Assembly: GCF_010500955.1 (NCBI RefSeq)
Contig: NZ_QVMJ01000035.1
Span: 1 to 48,242 of the forward strand
DNA length: 48,242 nucleotides
Direction: 5' to 3'
Origin: Bacteroides sp. 519
Lineage (GTDB): Bacteria > Bacteroidota > Bacteroidia > Bacteroidales > Bacteroidaceae
The stretch's first letter is position 1, and every line of letters starts with the position of its first letter. Below are positions 25,103 to 33,984 of the stretch, piece after piece. The position numbers and the translations under genes are program-made. Below the pieces are notes generated by a model. It saw only the letters and a list, made by a program, of their open reading frames with translations, was not told the origin of the DNA and did not search any database.

Positions 25103-27388
25103 TCAACCTTTCAATCGTTCATTCATTGCAGCCGCAGCCTTACGACCATCGCCCATGGCAAGAATTACAGTAGCCCCACCACGTACAATATCACCACCGG
25201 CATAAATCATCGGAATAGACGATTGCATAGTATCATCGACTGTGATAGTTCCCCATTTTCCCATTTCAAGCCCTTTAATAGAACTCGGAACAATTGGGTT
25301 AGGAGATACACCAACACTTACAATTGCCAGATCAATATCAATGGTTTCGGTAGCACCGGGAATGGCAACCGGACGGCGACGACCGGAATTATCTGGTTCG
25401 CCAAGTTCCATCTTTTGCAAAATAACCTGTTTAACTGCACCATTTTCATCAGCAATATATTCTATTGGATTGTGCAGGGTAAGGAATTCAACACCTTCCT
25501 CCTTGGCGTGTTTTACTTCTTCAAGGCGTGCAGGCATTTCCTCTTCCGAACGGCGGTAGATAATCATCGCCCTTTCGGCACCCAGACGTTTGGCTGTACG
25601 CACAGAGTCCATAGCTGTATTACCGCCACCAATTACTGCCACATTTTTGCCGAAAGTAACCGGAGTATCCGAATCTTCGCTTGCGGCATCCATCAAATTT
25701 ACACGGGTCAGGTACTCGTTAGACGACATGATGTTGATTGAATTCTCGCCCGGAATATTCATAAAGTTAGGCAATCCAGCGCCCGAAGCAACAAAGAATC
25801 CCTGAAAGCCTTCTTCCTTCAAATCATCTACACTGATGGTTTTACCTACTATGCAATCTTTTTCGAACTTAACGCCCATCTTTGAAAGGCTTTCGATCTC
25901 TACATCTACAATCTCATTGGGCAAACGGAATTCGGGGATACCGTACTTAAGTACACCACCAATCTCGTGCAAGGCTTCGAATACAGTAACATCGTATCCA
26001 TGTTTAATCATATCGCCCGCAAACGAAAGTCCCGCAGGGCCCGAACCGATAACGGCTACCTTTTTACCGTTCTTGTTGGTGATTTCCGGAACATAAATCT
26101 TGCCGCTTTCGCGTTCGTAATCGGCAGCAAATCGTTCAAGGTTACCTATTGCAACGGCGTCTTTACCTGTTTTCAGATGAATACATTTAGCTTCGCATTG
26201 TTTCTCCTGCGGACATACACGACCACATACAGCCGGAAGCGCACTGGTTTCTTTCAGTACTTTGGCAGCTTCCAGAAACTCGCCCCGTTCAATGTTCTTG
26301 ATAAAGCGGGGAATATCAATCTCAACCGGACAACCTTCCATGCAGCCGGGCTTGGCACAGTCTAAGCAACGCTTAGCTTCCAGAATAGCCTGATCGGCAT
26401 TAAGTCCCTGGTTTACCTCCTCGGTACGGTGCTTAATACGGTACTCGGGGTTCAGCTCGTTCATGTGAACGCGGGGAATGGTTGTACGTTCTTTGGCTTT
26501 CATGCTCTTGCGGAGTTCTTCACGCCAAGGGGCATCACGGCCGTCAACATTCTCGGGTTTGGTAGCTTCGCAGGCCGAAAGCTTATTCATTTCGTTGCGC
26601 TCAATGTTTTTAAATGCTCCCATACGCTTAAGCATTTCATCGAAATCAACCTGATGACCATCAAACTCTGGGCCGTCAACACATACAAAGCGTGTTTTAC
26701 CACCTACATTGATACGGCATGCACCACACATACCCGTACCATCTACCATGATGGTATTGAGCGAAACATCTGTTGGAATATCGTATTTCTTCGTTAGCAA
26801 ACAAACAAACTTCATCATGATTGCCGGACCGATAGCAAAGCATTTATTTACCTTTTCGCGCTTAATAACCGATTCAACACCTTCGGTTACCAGACCTTTT
26901 TGTCCGTAAGAACCATCATCTGTCATGATAATAACCTCGTCCGACGATTCGCGCATTTCTTTTTCAAGAATAATCAATTCCTTGCTTCTGCCTGCCAAAA
27001 CAGTAATAACCCTGTTACCCGCAGCCTTTAATGCTTGTACAATAGGAAGCATAGGTGCAACACCCACACCACCACCGGCACAAACTACCGTTCCGAAGTT
27101 CTCTATATGAGTGGCTTGTCCTAAGGGGCCAACCACATCAGTTATATAATCGCCTACATTCAGGGCGGCAAGTCGTGAAGACGACAATCCCACTTCCTGA
27201 ACCACCAATGTAATCGTTCCTTTCTTTATATCGGCCCCGGCAATGGTTAAAGGCACACGTTCGCCTTTTTTTCCAACCCTGACAATTACAAAGTGTCCGG
27301 CTTTTCTTGCTTTGGCAATAAGAGGGGCTTCAATCTCCAGTTTAAATACTTTGGGTGAGAATTGTTCTTTGCTAACGATCTTGTTCAT
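25103..27388 (-). CDS. Fused NfnA-NfnB-like protein (PyrK-type flavoprotein plus GltD-type glutamate synthase small subunit)
   Basis: 761 residues in one chain. Residues 1-about 265 resemble the ferredoxin-NADP reductase/PyrK subunit, with FAD-binding RVPLTIAG, an NAD site (AGGGVGVAPMLP) and [2Fe-2S] cysteines 221, 224 and 236. Residues about 285-761 resemble GltD/NfnB, with two [4Fe-4S] cysteine sets (341, 344, 349, 353 and 388, 392, 398, 402), VIGSGPAGLSFAGD and VIGGGNTAMDSVRTA. In clostridia and Thermotoga the two halves are separate NfnA and NfnB that bifurcate electrons between NADH, NADPH and ferredoxin; that role is inferred. Databases often call such fusions dihydroorotate dehydrogenase/glutamate synthase. 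A promoter with a palindrome lies directly upstream. Confidence 0.9.
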   Translation of the reverse strand: MNKIVSKEQFSPKVFKLEIEAPLIAKARKAGHFVIVRVGKKGERVPLTIAGADIKKGTITLVVQEVGLSSSRLAALNVGDYITDVVGPLGQATHIENFGTVVCAGGGVGVAPMLPIVQALKAAGNRVITVLAGRSKELIILEKEMRESSDEVIIMTDDGSYGQKGLVTEGVESVIKREKVNKCFAIGPAIMMKFVCLLTKKYDIPTDVSLNTIMVDGTGMCGACRINVGGKTRFVCVDGPEFDGHQVDFDEMLKRMGAFKNIERNEMNKLSACEATKPENVDGRDAPWREELRKSMKAKERTTIPRVHMNELNPEYRIKHRTEEVNQGLNADQAILEAKRCLDCAKPGCMEGCPVEIDIPRFIKNIERGEFLEAAKVLKETSALPAVCGRVCPQEKQCEAKCIHLKTGKDAVAIGNLERFAADYERESGKIYVPEITNKNGKKVAVIGSGPAGLSFAGDMIKHGYDVTVFEALHEIGGVLKYGIPEFRLPNEIVDVEIESLSKMGVKFEKDCIVGKTISVDDLKEEGFQGFFVASGAGLPNFMNIPGENSINIMSSNEYLTRVNLMDAASEDSDTPVTFGKNVAVIGGGNTAMDSVRTAKRLGAERAMIIYRRSEEEMPARLEEVKHAKEEGVEFLTLHNPIEYIADENGAVKQVILQKMELGEPDNSGRRRPVAIPGATETIDIDLAIVSVGVSPNPIVPSSIKGLEMGKWGTITVDDTMQSSIPMIYAGGDIVRGGATVILAMGDGRKAAAAMNERLKG

Positions 27389-27420
27389 TTTCTATTATTT
27401 TGTTCGTATACCAATTAAGT

Positions 27421-27449
27421 AACTATCAGAATGATAGTTCGCAAAGGTA
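27421..27449 (-). promoter_or_regulatory. Promoter and palindromic operator-like site of the NfnAB-like gene
   Basis: Minus-strand TACCTTTG (27442-27449) matches TAnnTTTG, with ATTG 20 bases upstream. Directly downstream, at the expected transcription start, is the perfect inverted repeat AACTATCA-GAA-TGATAGTT (27421-27439). It could be an operator or a 5' stem-loop. Confidence 0.5.
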
Positions 27450-27457
27450 CTGTTTAT

Positions 27458-28678
27458 TTAAATATTATGCAATCTTCCCAGCAACAATTGCAGATAGTAT
27501 GGCAGTGTAGTAGCATGATCTCCTCCCGGCATTGGATAAGCTTTTACCTTACATTCTTTTTGTTTCATTGCTGCATAAGTAGTTTCTGTACATACCGGAT
27601 AAACCCAATTATCGTTTGTACCATACACAAAGATAAGACTATCTGCCGGCACAAAATTGGTGTAAGAGTTTTCTTTCAGAATGCTTATTAACTCCTTATC
27701 ACTCTCGTTCTGAACATTTGTCAGGAAGCTTTCTTTGAATAACAGTTGCGGGTCGGTATTGAGTTCCAGCTTCTCCGGATTAAAATAACCCAGATCGTAA
27801 TTAGTAGCCTTTAGCAGTGCATCATCTTTGGTCGAAAAGATATCGCTGAACCCTTTCGAATAATTATAGTTGCGCTTATACATATCCAGTACCCACAAAT
27901 AAGAGCTGATGGTGTGTAAATCCTGAGTCTCTTCTTTGGCAAAAAACTCTTTCGACAAAGCATATTGATCGTATGGGCCCGAACCGGCCAACACCTTATT
28001 TATAGTAAATCCGGATTGGGCTGTTTCCTGTATCTTCTTTTGAAGCGATAGGGCTGCATAGCCTCCTTCCGAATAACCGGTAATAAACAAATCGGTATTC
28101 AACCAATCAGACTCAAGTTTATCGTTGGTTATCTCGGCGCAAGCACGAGCAAAATCGAACGATGCTTGTCCCAACGATGCATCGTGCAAATAAGGATGTA
28201 CAACATCAGCGCTAGCACCATAACCAATATAATCGGGCAACAATACCGCACAATTATTTATTGATGCTAACGAAATACCCAGAAACACTTCCAGCGAGAA
28301 GTTGAGTATACCATTCAAACTTTGTGAGGGGGCTTCATCTTTTGATAAAGTGCCATGGTGATAAATTACTGTTGGAAAATCCGGATTCAACTCTTCGGAA
28401 ACCATAAGTGCCCCCGAAGCATTGATCTTTTTGCCATTATATTCGGTTTGGTAGGTTACTTTATACAAATTGACCTTACTCTTCAGTAAGGGGGCAAATT
28501 CTCCATAACCATATTTCTCTAAAGCAGCAGCTAGCAGCTTGGGCTGTGCAGTGACTGTATAAGAGGCTTCGATAAGGTAATCGTATTCAACTGTTGTTCC
28601 CGAATCCGGAGTATCATCGTCCGAACAACTTATAACCAACAATCCCACTAGCATTAAGTAGAGAGCAAATCTTTTCAT
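27458..28678 (-). CDS. Secreted alpha/beta-hydrolase (secretory lipase-like) lipoprotein
   Basis: 406 residues from the ATG at 28678. Signal peptide with lipobox VISC (Cys18) and acidic SDDDTPDSG linker, which in Bacteroidota favours surface export. The fold is an alpha/beta hydrolase: nucleophile Ser203 in GYSEGG, acid Asp356 (VYGTNDNW), base His388 (PGGDHATTL), and YHHGT near residue 106 as oxyanion region. The layout resembles the LIP/secretory lipase family; lipase versus other esterase or peptidase activity cannot be told. A longer in-frame reading to 28879 would run through the divergent promoter and was rejected. It is divergent from a DUF6377 regulator. Confidence 0.85.
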   Translation of the reverse strand: MKRFALYLMLVGLLVISCSDDDTPDSGTTVEYDYLIEASYTVTAQPKLLAAALEKYGYGEFAPLLKSKVNLYKVTYQTEYNGKKINASGALMVSEELNPDFPTVIYHHGTLSKDEAPSQSLNGILNFSLEVFLGISLASINNCAVLLPDYIGYGASADVVHPYLHDASLGQASFDFARACAEITNDKLESDWLNTDLFITGYSEGGYAALSLQKKIQETAQSGFTINKVLAGSGPYDQYALSKEFFAKEETQDLHTISSYLWVLDMYKRNYNYSKGFSDIFSTKDDALLKATNYDLGYFNPEKLELNTDPQLLFKESFLTNVQNESDKELISILKENSYTNFVPADSLIFVYGTNDNWVYPVCTETTYAAMKQKECKVKAYPMPGGDHATTLPYYLQLLLGRLHNI

Positions 28679-28706
28679 ATTCTTTTTTAATATTATAATT
28701 GGAGTG

Positions 28707-28714
28707 CAAAAGTA
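28707..28714 (-). promoter_or_regulatory. -7 element for the lipase-like gene
   Basis: Minus-strand TACTTTTG, 28 bases before the ATG at 28678. It belongs to a compact divergent promoter. Confidence 0.55.
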
Positions 28715-28728
28715 CAATTTATTTTTCT

Positions 28729-28736
28729 TAAGTTTG
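28729..28736 (+). promoter_or_regulatory. -7 element for the DUF6377 gene
   Basis: TAAGTTTG matches TAnnTTTG, 21 bases before the ATG at 28758. The two divergent -7 elements are 14 bases apart, so the start sites face away from each other within a 79-bp gap. Confidence 0.55.
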
Positions 28737-28757
28737 TTCTGTAAAACACCAACACAA

Positions 28758-30407
28758 ATGAAACATTTAAATCTAATCTGTTGCTCATTACTTATAATCC
28801 TGTTACTTATTTCGTGTTCGCAGCCAGTAAAATACAACAAAAGACTGTCGGATGTTTTGCTGGAGCTCGATGAAACCATACTTCACCGCGAAACTTACGA
28901 GCATGATAAAGAACAACGCATAAATGGAATACGAGAACTATTTAAAGGAAATACTTCACCCGAATACCAATACAATATTTGTAACAAGCTATTTTCCGAA
29001 TACTTTGATTACAATCTCGACTCGGCTATGGTATATGCTAAAACCAAATTACATTTGGCCGAAAACACACCCGATAAGTATTACAAATCAATAATGGATT
29101 TGGCCAATGTTTGTGCAATGGCAGGCATGCTGCACGAAGATCACCAATTGTTGCAAAGCATACCGGTAAATTCTCTGTCGAAAGACTTATTGATGGATTA
29201 TTACGACTGCTATCATATATTATACAAACACATGGGTTATGTATGCAACGATAAAGAACAGTTGGTTCAGTACAACGAATTAAAGGAGAGTTATCGTTAT
29301 AAGGTTTTGGAACTTCTTGAAGGCGACGAACTTCGCAAATTGTTGATTGAGGCAAGCTTTATGCGTAACCAACGTAATTATGAAGGAGTTGCAAAGTCAT
29401 TGCTTGTACCCTACGAACAATGGGAACTGACAATTCGCGACAAGGGTACCTTATCTTTTCTGATTGCCCGTGCATACGAAGATATGGGAGATATTGAGAA
29501 TGCAATGTATTACTTTGCATCGGGAGCTATATGCGACATTAAAATTCCTGTGAATGAGCACGAAGCACTGTATCAACTTGCATCTATATTATTTGAGCGA
29601 GGCGATTTGGAACGTGCCTATCGCTATATAAACTGCTCTATGGAAGGGGTTTTGCAGGTAAATTCGCGCAAAAACATTTATAACATAAACCAGTTATTGC
29701 CGCTTATTTCGCAATCGTACAATTCGCAGATTCAACAACAAAAAAACAAGTTAATCTTTCTGGTTACCGGGGCTGGTGTGCTGTTGGCACTACTTATTAT
29801 AGCCGTAATAGCTGTTTATAAAAGTTTGAAAAAGATATCGTTGGCCCGTAAAAAGCAGAAACAGACCAACGACGAACTTAAGAAAGTAAACTCAAAACTA
29901 AGCAAAGCAAACAGTACTTTAATTGAGGCCAACAATATTAAAGAGGCTTATATTGGCCGCTACCTCGACTTGTGCTCTAATTACATGAGTGGGGTTGAGC
30001 AATACCGGGTACACCTTAATAATATATTGCGCAAAGATGGCAGTGCCGAGGTAGTAAAAGTATTAAAGTCGGCCACGTATATGAAAGACGAACTTGATGA
30101 GTTCTATCAGAATTTCGATGTAACCTTCTTGCATCTGTTCCCCGATTTTGTGGATCAGTTTAATGAACTTCTGCAAGATGATAAACGCATCACACTGAAG
30201 CCGGGCGAATTGTTAACCACAGAACTTCGTGTATTTGCCTTGATTAGGTTAGGGATTACCGACTCGGTGAAGATAGCCGAATTCTTGCGCCGATCGACCT
30301 CTACAATCTATAACTACCGCGTAAAGATGCGCAATGCTGCCTTAAATTCCCGGCAGGATTTTGAACGGCAGGTAATAAGTATTGGAAATCTTGAATATGA
30401 ACCATGA
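28758..30407 (+). CDS. DUF6377-type membrane-anchored transcription regulator
   Basis: 549 residues from the ATG at 28758. A signal with lipobox-like LLISC (Cys20), an extracytoplasmic helical TPR-like region (about 30-325), one transmembrane helix (about 331-354, LIFLVTGAGVLLALLIIAVI), a Lys-rich coiled coil (about 358-395), and a cytoplasmic C-terminal part with a LuxR-like helix-turn-helix (about 495-545: TTELRVFALIRLGITDSVKI, then RRSTSTIYNYRVKMRN). The layout suggests a one-component sensor with an outside input and DNA-binding output. Its target is unknown; the divergent lipase gene is the first candidate. Starting at 28704 would place promoter bases in the coding region. Confidence 0.85.
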   Translation: MKHLNLICCSLLIILLLISCSQPVKYNKRLSDVLLELDETILHRETYEHDKEQRINGIRELFKGNTSPEYQYNICNKLFSEYFDYNLDSAMVYAKTKLHLAENTPDKYYKSIMDLANVCAMAGMLHEDHQLLQSIPVNSLSKDLLMDYYDCYHILYKHMGYVCNDKEQLVQYNELKESYRYKVLELLEGDELRKLLIEASFMRNQRNYEGVAKSLLVPYEQWELTIRDKGTLSFLIARAYEDMGDIENAMYYFASGAICDIKIPVNEHEALYQLASILFERGDLERAYRYINCSMEGVLQVNSRKNIYNINQLLPLISQSYNSQIQQQKNKLIFLVTGAGVLLALLIIAVIAVYKSLKKISLARKKQKQTNDELKKVNSKLSKANSTLIEANNIKEAYIGRYLDLCSNYMSGVEQYRVHLNNILRKDGSAEVVKVLKSATYMKDELDEFYQNFDVTFLHLFPDFVDQFNELLQDDKRITLKPGELLTTELRVFALIRLGITDSVKIAEFLRRSTSTIYNYRVKMRNAALNSRQDFERQVISIGNLEYEP

Positions 30408-30420
30408 TAGAGCTTTGTTT

Positions 30421-30456
30421 GTTAACTAGTAACCTGTAACTTGTAACTAGTAACTA
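30421..30456. repeat. One-armed heptamer run before cbpA
   Basis: Five 7-bp units of the type GTAACTA/GTAACCT/GTAACTT ending just before the ATG at 30459. No complementary arm is present, unlike the hairpins elsewhere. The last bases, AACTAACATGG, equal those before the four-helix-bundle gene at 38917. Confidence 0.7.
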
Positions 30457-30458
30457 AC

Positions 30459-31361
30459 ATGGCATATATTGATTATTACAAGATTCTTGGAGTTGACAAA
30501 AGCGCAACACAGGATCAGATAAAGAAAGCTTATCGCAAACTGGCACGCAAACACCATCCCGACCTTAATCCGGATAATTCGGATGCTATCAAACAGTTTC
30601 AGGAAATTAATGAAGCAAACGAGGTGTTGAGCGATCCTGAGAAACGGAAAAAGTACGATCAGTATGGAGAGAACTGGAAACATGCCGACCAGTACGAAGC
30701 TCAGCAGCAACAATATCAAGGAGGCGGTCAATACCAGGGATTTGATGGTGATGGTACATTCTGGTCGGCATCGGGTGACGGAAGTGGATTCTCCGACTTC
30801 TTTGAATCTATGTTTGGTTCAAGAATGGGCGGTGACAGGCGTTCGGCTAATTTCCGCGGACAGGATTATGCTGCCGAACTGCATATATCGTTGGCTGATG
30901 CGGCCAAAACCCACAAACAAGTTATTACGGTTAATGGTAAGAACTTGCGCATAACTGTTCCTGCCGGTATAGCAAACGGACAAAAAATAAAACTGAAAGG
31001 CCAGGGTGGCGAAGGTGTGAACGGAAGTGCAGCAGGCGATTTATACATTACCTTCGTAATAGCCGAAGATAACAGGTTTAAACGGGTTGGCGATGATATT
31101 TATATAACCGCTCCTATTGATTTGTATACAGCAGTTTTGGGTGGAGAACAAATTGTCGATACACTGGATGGTAAAGTGAAGCTGAAAATTAAACCTGGTA
31201 CACAGAACAATACCAAGGTGAGGCTTAAAGGTAAAGGTTTTCCTGTTTACAAGAAGGAAAATACGTTTGGCGATTTAATTGTAACTTACACAGTTGATAT
31301 ACCAACCGATCTTACTGATAAGCAAAAAGAATTATTCAGGGAAATACAAGGTCTTAGTTAA
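30459..31361 (+). CDS. cbpA: CbpA-type DnaJ co-chaperone
   Basis: 300 residues. J domain (about 4-70) with HPD at 33-35; a Gly/Gln/Phe-rich linker (about 80-125, QYQGGGQYQGFDGDG); two C-terminal substrate-binding domains (about 130-300, with ITVPAGIANGQKIKLKGQG). The Cys-rich zinc domain of full DnaJ is missing, which places it in the CbpA/DnaJ class II. It would stimulate DnaK ATP hydrolysis and in E. coli the homologue also binds curved DNA. The gene directly downstream is its modulator CbpM, spaced 15 bases. Confidence 0.92.
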   Translation: MAYIDYYKILGVDKSATQDQIKKAYRKLARKHHPDLNPDNSDAIKQFQEINEANEVLSDPEKRKKYDQYGENWKHADQYEAQQQQYQGGGQYQGFDGDGTFWSASGDGSGFSDFFESMFGSRMGGDRRSANFRGQDYAAELHISLADAAKTHKQVITVNGKNLRITVPAGIANGQKIKLKGQGGEGVNGSAAGDLYITFVIAEDNRFKRVGDDIYITAPIDLYTAVLGGEQIVDTLDGKVKLKIKPGTQNNTKVRLKGKGFPVYKKENTFGDLIVTYTVDIPTDLTDKQKELFREIQGLS

Positions 31362-31376
31362 AGAGGAGGAAATGTT

Positions 31377-31664
31377 ATGCAAACAGATTTTATAATTATC
31401 AGAGAATATTGCAAGAGAACGGATTTAGAACAAGATTTCTTTACCATGCTCGAAGATAACGGATTAATAGACACTTGCATTATAGAAGGAGAAAAACTAT
31501 TTCCATCTTCGCAACTCCTGGACATAGAGCGTTATGCACGACTGTATTATGATTTATCCATCAATATTGAAGGGATTGATGCAATTCACCACCTCCTGAA
31601 CAGAATGAAAGATATTCAACAGGAACTGGAGTATTTCAAAAACAGACTGAGGTTGTACGAGTAG
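31377..31664 (+). CDS. cbpM: Chaperone modulator CbpM
   Basis: 95 residues. A MerR-like small helical protein: DFIIIREYCKRTDLEQDFFT, then a middle helix region and a C-terminal coiled-coil (LLNRMKDIQQELEYFKNRL). CbpM binds the J domain of CbpA and restrains it. The start has an unusually good Shine-Dalgarno-like AGAGGAGGAAATGTT just upstream, rare in this phylum, suggesting CbpM is translated efficiently from the shared transcript. Confidence 0.85.
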   Translation: MQTDFIIIREYCKRTDLEQDFFTMLEDNGLIDTCIIEGEKLFPSSQLLDIERYARLYYDLSINIEGIDAIHHLLNRMKDIQQELEYFKNRLRLYE

Positions 31665-31682
31665 AAGGAGGCCGCCAACAAA

Positions 31683-33860
31683 TTACCGATTAAATAGCTC
31701 AAAGGTTATTTTGAATCCAACCCGGTCGAATTTTCCATTCATACTACTTGCAAATACTCCTACATCAAAAATGTGGGTTCCTATTCCGTAACCAGCCTCC
31801 AGGTACGGATTAAGATGAGGCATTACCACAGTACCAAAGTAAAGGCGTTCGTTGAGCACATGTTTGGTGTTTTTTAAAACCAAAGGTAATAAAAGGAAGG
31901 GTGCTTCGTAGGTAATGTTTCCTCTTACATATTTGCGGGACGAGTTATACCATCTGCGATCGAGATTTTGAAAAACACCACCTATATCATCGCTCCATCC
32001 TATTGGCAGATTATTCTTCGAGAAGTTTACGAAGTCTACAAAGTACATATTCTCTTGTTTGGTAAAAGCACCACATCCAAACCTATAATATAAGGAACGA
32101 ATTAATCCTAAAGATATGCGGTGTTGCATGTCAAATTCAAATCGTTCATAATTACCGGTACTACGAAGTACTCCATCAATGCCCCGCTCCCAGTCTAATA
32201 TAAAAGTAGGATAAATGGAGTGAAGATTTATTTTCCTGTCTCCATTCATATAATAATATTGTTTGGGTGTCCAGCTTATCCGTACACGTGGTGCAAAACT
32301 TATATATGTATTCCTGTACCTCTCTGGGTCGGGCGACACAAACTCCGATTTCTTTTCTGCTTTTCTTTTATGGGTTGATATACCAACATCCAAAGTTAAC
32401 CCATTGGTGATTTCCAAGCTATGCCTGAGCTCAACATAAAAGTCTTTGAAATAATCAAGATGTATTTTATTAAAATTAAAAACACTATCCGGTATTTCTT
32501 TTAGTTCATCCAATATCTGGCTACTATAAATTCTATTACCATTACCGATGTTAATATGAAGAGCTGCCCGCTTACGAGGCCAATAATCGTAATCGGCCTT
32601 AACGCGCCAATAAAACTCTTTTTGCTTAAAGTTATACCCTATACGTGGCACAATGCGAAGCAGTCGGTCGCCCGAAAACAATCTGTTGTATTTAAATTCC
32701 TGCTTATATGAAATTCCGTTTGTTCCACTATAATCAAGCAACAACGGATTTATCAGGGGAGATGCCTTTACACTACCCACTTGCGCCAGATCTATTGTAT
32801 AATTGTCGATAAGCATATCGCCAATCTGCCCTAAAAATACTTGGCTAGACTTCTTGGGCTTTGGTTTATACAGTGTGGTATCCTTTTTAATATAATAATC
32901 TTCGTATATGTTTTTTTCTAGTGGCGTTAACTCAATCGGGCGTACTTTAGCAATATGGAAGGTATCGGTATAATAAGATATGGTATCACATTTCAATGTA
33001 TACGAGTCTGTTAAATCATAATCTTCTTTCTGCTTTTTAGGCCGAGCCCTTTTTTCTTTAATATCAATAGACTTGTAATTGAACAGCGCAATAAAATTCA
33101 CATCAAACTTATTACCTAAGAATTTAAAATGCGCATTCATGTCATATCTCACTGGCAAAAACTCATTCTTCTCTCCTACTTCGCCCATCTTAACATGATT
33201 ATCAAAGCGAAGATATTCTGATCTGCCCGAGAACTGCATTTCTCTGATGCTCCACACATTATCGCTCACAATCATGTATCCTTTTACCAGTTGATAGCTT
33301 CGCTTTTTGGGCTCAAAAGATATACGATACGCTTTTTCTCCTTTATATTTAATCACCGAATCGAGCCTGTAAGAATAATACTTCTTTGCCGAAGCCGAAA
33401 CTGGTGATAATAATTTAGTAGGTAAAAGTGTAGGCGAATAAACATTCACATTAAAATACTGCAACACATTACCTTTGGGACCACGAAATCGATCTATTGT
33501 TCCGGTTATCACTCTTAATTTATGATCGTAGATGTTGGGTTCGGTAAAATGTAGGTCGCTATAGGATTCAAGCAGATATTCGCGCACTCCCTTTTTAAGT
33601 TTAAACATTGAAGGAATATATCTGATGAGGTGGTTTCTTTTTCGTATATACACCCTGCTCTTCATATACATTTCTGCTTTATAATCAATAACCAGGGATT
33701 CGTATAAGGGAGCATAAAAAATAACTTGCTTCAGTATCGAGTCTGTCGATACCGTATAGTTACCCGGATGTAATTGTGTAATTCCGTTAATGCCACGTGC
33801 AGTAGGAGTTAACAGGGTAATCCATAATAATATTCCTAATATGTGTCTCAAGCAAGTCAA
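31683..33860 (-). CDS. DUF5686-family outer-membrane protein
   Basis: 725 residues. A short signal peptide (CLRHILGILLWITLLTPTARG) is followed by an extracytoplasmic domain rich in beta-strands (about 30-280) and a C-terminal beta-barrel with Bamlike/Omp85-type strands (about 380-725), ending in VGFKITFELFNR. The role of DUF5686 is unknown; some family members are fused to a carboxypeptidase-regulatory-like domain, absent here. The start codon appears to be TTG: an in-frame TAA lies 21 bases upstream with no ATG between, and the signal peptide begins right after it. The -7 element at 33874-33881 leaves only a short leader. Confidence 0.82.
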   Translation of the reverse strand: MTCLRHILGILLWITLLTPTARGINGITQLHPGNYTVSTDSILKQVIFYAPLYESLVIDYKAEMYMKSRVYIRKRNHLIRYIPSMFKLKKGVREYLLESYSDLHFTEPNIYDHKLRVITGTIDRFRGPKGNVLQYFNVNVYSPTLLPTKLLSPVSASAKKYYSYRLDSVIKYKGEKAYRISFEPKKRSYQLVKGYMIVSDNVWSIREMQFSGRSEYLRFDNHVKMGEVGEKNEFLPVRYDMNAHFKFLGNKFDVNFIALFNYKSIDIKEKRARPKKQKEDYDLTDSYTLKCDTISYYTDTFHIAKVRPIELTPLEKNIYEDYYIKKDTTLYKPKPKKSSQVFLGQIGDMLIDNYTIDLAQVGSVKASPLINPLLLDYSGTNGISYKQEFKYNRLFSGDRLLRIVPRIGYNFKQKEFYWRVKADYDYWPRKRAALHINIGNGNRIYSSQILDELKEIPDSVFNFNKIHLDYFKDFYVELRHSLEITNGLTLDVGISTHKRKAEKKSEFVSPDPERYRNTYISFAPRVRISWTPKQYYYMNGDRKINLHSIYPTFILDWERGIDGVLRSTGNYERFEFDMQHRISLGLIRSLYYRFGCGAFTKQENMYFVDFVNFSKNNLPIGWSDDIGGVFQNLDRRWYNSSRKYVRGNITYEAPFLLLPLVLKNTKHVLNERLYFGTVVMPHLNPYLEAGYGIGTHIFDVGVFASSMNGKFDRVGFKITFELFNR

Positions 33861-33873
33861 CCTCTCTATATCA

Positions 33874-33881
33874 CAAACTTA
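33874..33881 (-). promoter_or_regulatory. -7 element for the DUF5686 gene
   Basis: Minus-strand TAAGTTTG matches TAnnTTTG, about 13 bases before the TTG start, so the message would be almost leaderless. Confidence 0.45.
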
Positions 33882-33984
33882 CAAAAAAAAACCATACTTC
33901 TTCACTTTAAGTAGTTAAAATACATCTACTTAATCAAAAGCAGGTTTTATAATCGAGGTATGTGAGCCAGATTGTAATACTTCC

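Noticed and set aside
25070..25741. 223-residue plus-strand ORF opposite the NfnAB-like gene
   Set aside because: Antisense to a clearly conserved gene, with low-complexity Asn/Thr/Phe content typical of a shadow frame.
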